Both the position numbers and the translations under genes were made by a program. From Trichomonas tenax (Eukaryota; Parabasalia; Trichomonadida; Trichomonadidae), in assembly GCA_023091735.1 (NCBI GenBank), contig JALKBU010000083.1:26534-90533 (forward strand): a stretch of DNA of 64,000 bases. Reading direction: 5' to 3'. The notes under the pieces are model-generated. The model was not told the DNA's origin. It made no database searches and was given only the letters and a program-made list of their open reading frames with translations. This document shows positions 62,235-64,000 of this stretch, one piece after another; positions within the stretch are counted from its first letter, which is position 1; each line of letters begins with the position of its first letter.

Positions 62235-62639
62235 TTATTGGCCGAAGGAATTGTACATGTTTTTAAATTGTTTGATAAACTGCATGTTTTCTTGTTTTCT
62301 ATCATTGTTATATGTTGCAAACGCTTCGCTAATGGTTTTCAAGTCACCCTCGTTGTATTTCAAAATATCTGAAATGATGATTTCTTCTGAATTCGCAATA
62401 TGTGGTTCGCTAATTTGAGACAAAACGTCAACATGATCTGCTATGTACTGCAGCTGAGCATTAAATCTTATGTAATCTTCTATTTCATTAAATTCCATAA
62501 ACTTATCAATATCAATATCTCTTTGATTATTTCTCTTCATTTTTTCAATTTCATCTTTAAGCGATTTCTGTTCTTGTACGTGTTGGACATTTCTTGCATT
62601 ATGTACATCTTGTGGAGTGAACTTTCGAGGTTGATACAT
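62235..62639 (-). CDS. small helical orphan protein
   Basis: 134 residues from MYQPRKFTPQDVHNARNV. Helical and charged throughout, with an acidic centre (DIDKFMEFNEIEDYIRF) and an Asn/Gln-rich end. No membrane span or motif recognised. The frame opens further up only with TTG, and a 13-mer motif copy lies at 62667-62679, so 62639 is the start. Three-prime ends of this gene and SmG converge. Confidence 0.68.
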   Translation of the reverse strand: MYQPRKFTPQDVHNARNVQHVQEQKSLKDEIEKMKRNNQRDIDIDKFMEFNEIEDYIRFNAQLQYIADHVDVLSQISEPHIANSEEIIISDILKYNEGDLKTISEAFATYNNDRKQENMQFIKQFKNMYNSFGQ

Positions 62640-62666
62640 TTTTGATAAATTTGCCAGCAAACTCTT

Positions 62667-62679
62667 TTTGACATGTAAA
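62667..62679 (-). promoter_or_regulatory. 13-mer motif copy
   Basis: TTTGACATGTAAA on the plus strand (complement on the gene's strand), 28 bases upstream of ATG 62639. An exact consensus match. Confidence 0.5.
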
Positions 62680-63130
62680 ATTTATCTGTCATATTTTAAT
62701 GAAAGTTCCAACTTTAGCTTTTCCTATACATTTACCTTCGAATCCCTCGAACCTGAGAATAACACAATCTTTGTATTAATCAATGGGCACATTTTATCAA
62801 TAATTAAAACTCAACATTAAGATAATTTTATTATTAATTTGCCCATGATCACTGATCTTAAACACTTGTATTATGGGAGCTGTTTTGAAGTATTTGGCCA
62901 ATAAATGAAGAATTATTTTATTAATGATAAGTTATTATGTAATAAATATGCATAAAAATTGATATGCAATTGGCAAATTTACATAATAAACAAAAAATCA
63001 GCTTCTAAAATTATCATTAAGAAAAAAATAGATCATAAATAAAGAACTGGTCTTTGAAAATCTCTGCACAAACACTACATTGGCTAAGTAAAGTAGTCAA
63101 ATACAAATAGCCCAGCGAAACAGGATTAAA
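62680..63130. other. intergenic
   Basis: About 450 AT-rich bases; nothing recognised. Confidence 0.4.
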
Positions 63131-63586
63131 TTATTTTTCTGCTTCAATTAAACCATTATCGATCAAGAATGGCATCATGGCTTCATATATTTGATCGAAC
63201 ATCTTCTGGAAGCCAGTTCTGCCACCATAATAAGGATCTTGAATTCCGTGTGGAGCATTGAACAAAACAACCTTTGCGATCGCATCCGGGGGCCTCGAGT
63301 TAATGAGGTTTTCATATACAGTGTCATCAAGTGCAGCGATAATATCGAATAATTTCCAATCATCAGCACGAATTTGCCTTGCTCTGCAACCACTGATATC
63401 GATACCGTGTTTGAGACATATTTCTTGTGATCTCTCGTCAGGGCATTCGTTTCTATGCCATCTACTCGTACCTGCGCTTGCAACAGTCACTTTATCTTTG
63501 GAGAGAAGACGGCAGATGCCTTCGCAAGCGGGGCTGCGGCAGATGTTGCCGAGGCAGACAAAAAGAACAGCCTTCTGTCTTTGCAT
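63131..63586 (-). CDS. low-molecular-weight protein tyrosine phosphatase
   Basis: 151 residues. The phosphate loop VCLGNICRSP lies at residues 10-19, giving nucleophile Cys11 and Arg17, and the general acid Asp117 is in DPYYGG (family DPYY/DPxY). Other typical elements are SAGTSRWH after the first helix, the Arg/Gln-containing ARQI segment, and a C-terminal helix. It removes phosphate from tyrosines, or possibly from small phosphorylated substrates, in the cytosol. Length is normal (about 155). C/G-biased codons. No lesions. Confidence 0.93.
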   Translation of the reverse strand: MQRQKAVLFVCLGNICRSPACEGICRLLSKDKVTVASAGTSRWHRNECPDERSQEICLKHGIDISGCRARQIRADDWKLFDIIAALDDTVYENLINSRPPDAIAKVVLFNAPHGIQDPYYGGRTGFQKMFDQIYEAMMPFLIDNGLIEAEK

Positions 63587-63802
63587 GAATATTGAATCCG
63601 GCCAGCTGGAAAAGTGTCAACATAATTCTTATAATCCTGCTTTTCAGCTATAAATAGCACCTCTTGGAGATATTATCCATATATTTCGCATTTTTATGAC
63701 CTCATGTGCGTAATAAATGTTTTCAAAAAATATAACCGAAAATCGAAGAGTCTAGGACAAAAGTGAATATCAAAAAGTGACATAGAACCTTAAAGTCACT
63801 TT

Positions 63803-64000
63803 TCATGAATAAACTGTCACCTTTTTGCGCGGGCAAATTGTCACTTTTATAAAAGTGTTATAAATATCTTTGTAGTCTAAACAATACTGACATTTATAGA
63901 TTGAAACTCCACGCTGAGTATGAAGACCATAAACGTAGTTCATTGCAAGTTTTTGTTGCACTCCAAAACAAGAAACTCGGTCGAAATTATCCCTTCTTGC
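63803..64000 (-). CDS. 3' end of a gene running off the right edge
   Basis: A minus-strand frame is open from the window edge (64000) to TGA 63803-63805, 65 codons, with protein-like composition: FGVQQKLAMNYVYGLHT, then a CxxC (KCQYCLDYKD) and a basic end (CPRKKVTVYS). The part visible is too short for a family call; the CxxC plus a later Cys could be part of a zinc site. The 5' part lies beyond the window. Confidence 0.5.
   Translation of the reverse strand, partial: ARRDNFDRVSCFGVQQKLAMNYVYGLHTQRGVSIYKCQYCLDYKDIYNTFIKVTICPRKKVTVYS

Noticed and set aside
1..64000. CRISPR arrays, prophage or bacterial operons
   Set aside because: No spaced direct repeats of that type, no ribosome-binding sites and no polycistronic layout; gene content is eukaryotic throughout.

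Overview
The window looks like nuclear DNA of a parabasalid (trichomonad), most like Tritrichomonas or Trichomonas. The grounds are: AT-rich, compact, essentially intronless eukaryotic genes; start-proximal TCACTTTT elements that resemble the trichomonad initiator (Inr); a low-molecular-weight thioredoxin/thioredoxin reductase pair; BspA-like leucine-rich-repeat genes; large coiled-coil genes without recognisable relatives; and abundant decaying family members. Species cannot be settled from the sequence alone.

Layout. 1-5.4 kb is mostly non-coding, with gene relics and a 1,283-bp terminal-inverted-repeat element flanked by a perfect 9-bp target duplication. 5.5-16.2 kb carries a coiled-coil gene, ubiquilin/Dsk2, a GC-rich folded island that may be an ncRNA, a second coiled-coil gene head-to-head with a nucleoplasmin-like gene, a CHID1-type GH18 gene and a 1,243-residue orphan. 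16.4-21.7 kb is a decayed transporter cluster: an ABC half-transporter fused in frame to an SLC12 cotransporter relic, head-to-head with a second broken ABC half-transporter. 21.9-38.1 kb holds thioredoxin reductase, a proline-rich orphan, a three-RRM PABP-like protein, a 694-bp inverted-repeat element, a longin R-SNARE, two membrane proteins, a multiply frameshifted gene, a coiled-coil gene and a FANCD2-like solenoid protein. 38.3-42.7 kb holds two decayed surface-protein copies, CK2 beta, a BspA relic and an alternating array of six long hairpins. 42.7-52.3 kb encodes 6-phosphogluconate dehydrogenase with a CaaX tail, a copine relic, a 778-residue coiled-coil protein, a three-repeat Myb, a TBC Rab-GAP, a small coiled-coil protein and an RPC9-like polymerase subunit. 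52.7-56.8 kb has two divergent broken BspA-like genes and a surface-protein tail relic. 57.6-64 kb encodes CapZ beta, thioredoxin, V-ATPase subunit G, eS28, SmG, an orphan, a low-molecular-weight phosphatase and the 3' end of a gene running off the right edge.

The live genes are unrelated housekeeping functions (redox, pentose phosphate pathway, membrane traffic, actin capping, RNA processing), each with its own promoter and no operons. Two sequence elements recur near starts: the Inr-like TCACTTTT and a 13-mer close to TTTGNCATGTAAA in either orientation. Between them lie dead copies of surface proteins and transporters, often broken by nonsense codons that G:C to A:T transitions would explain, plus inverted-repeat elements. 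Positions of indels and boundaries of relics are estimates from reading frames.
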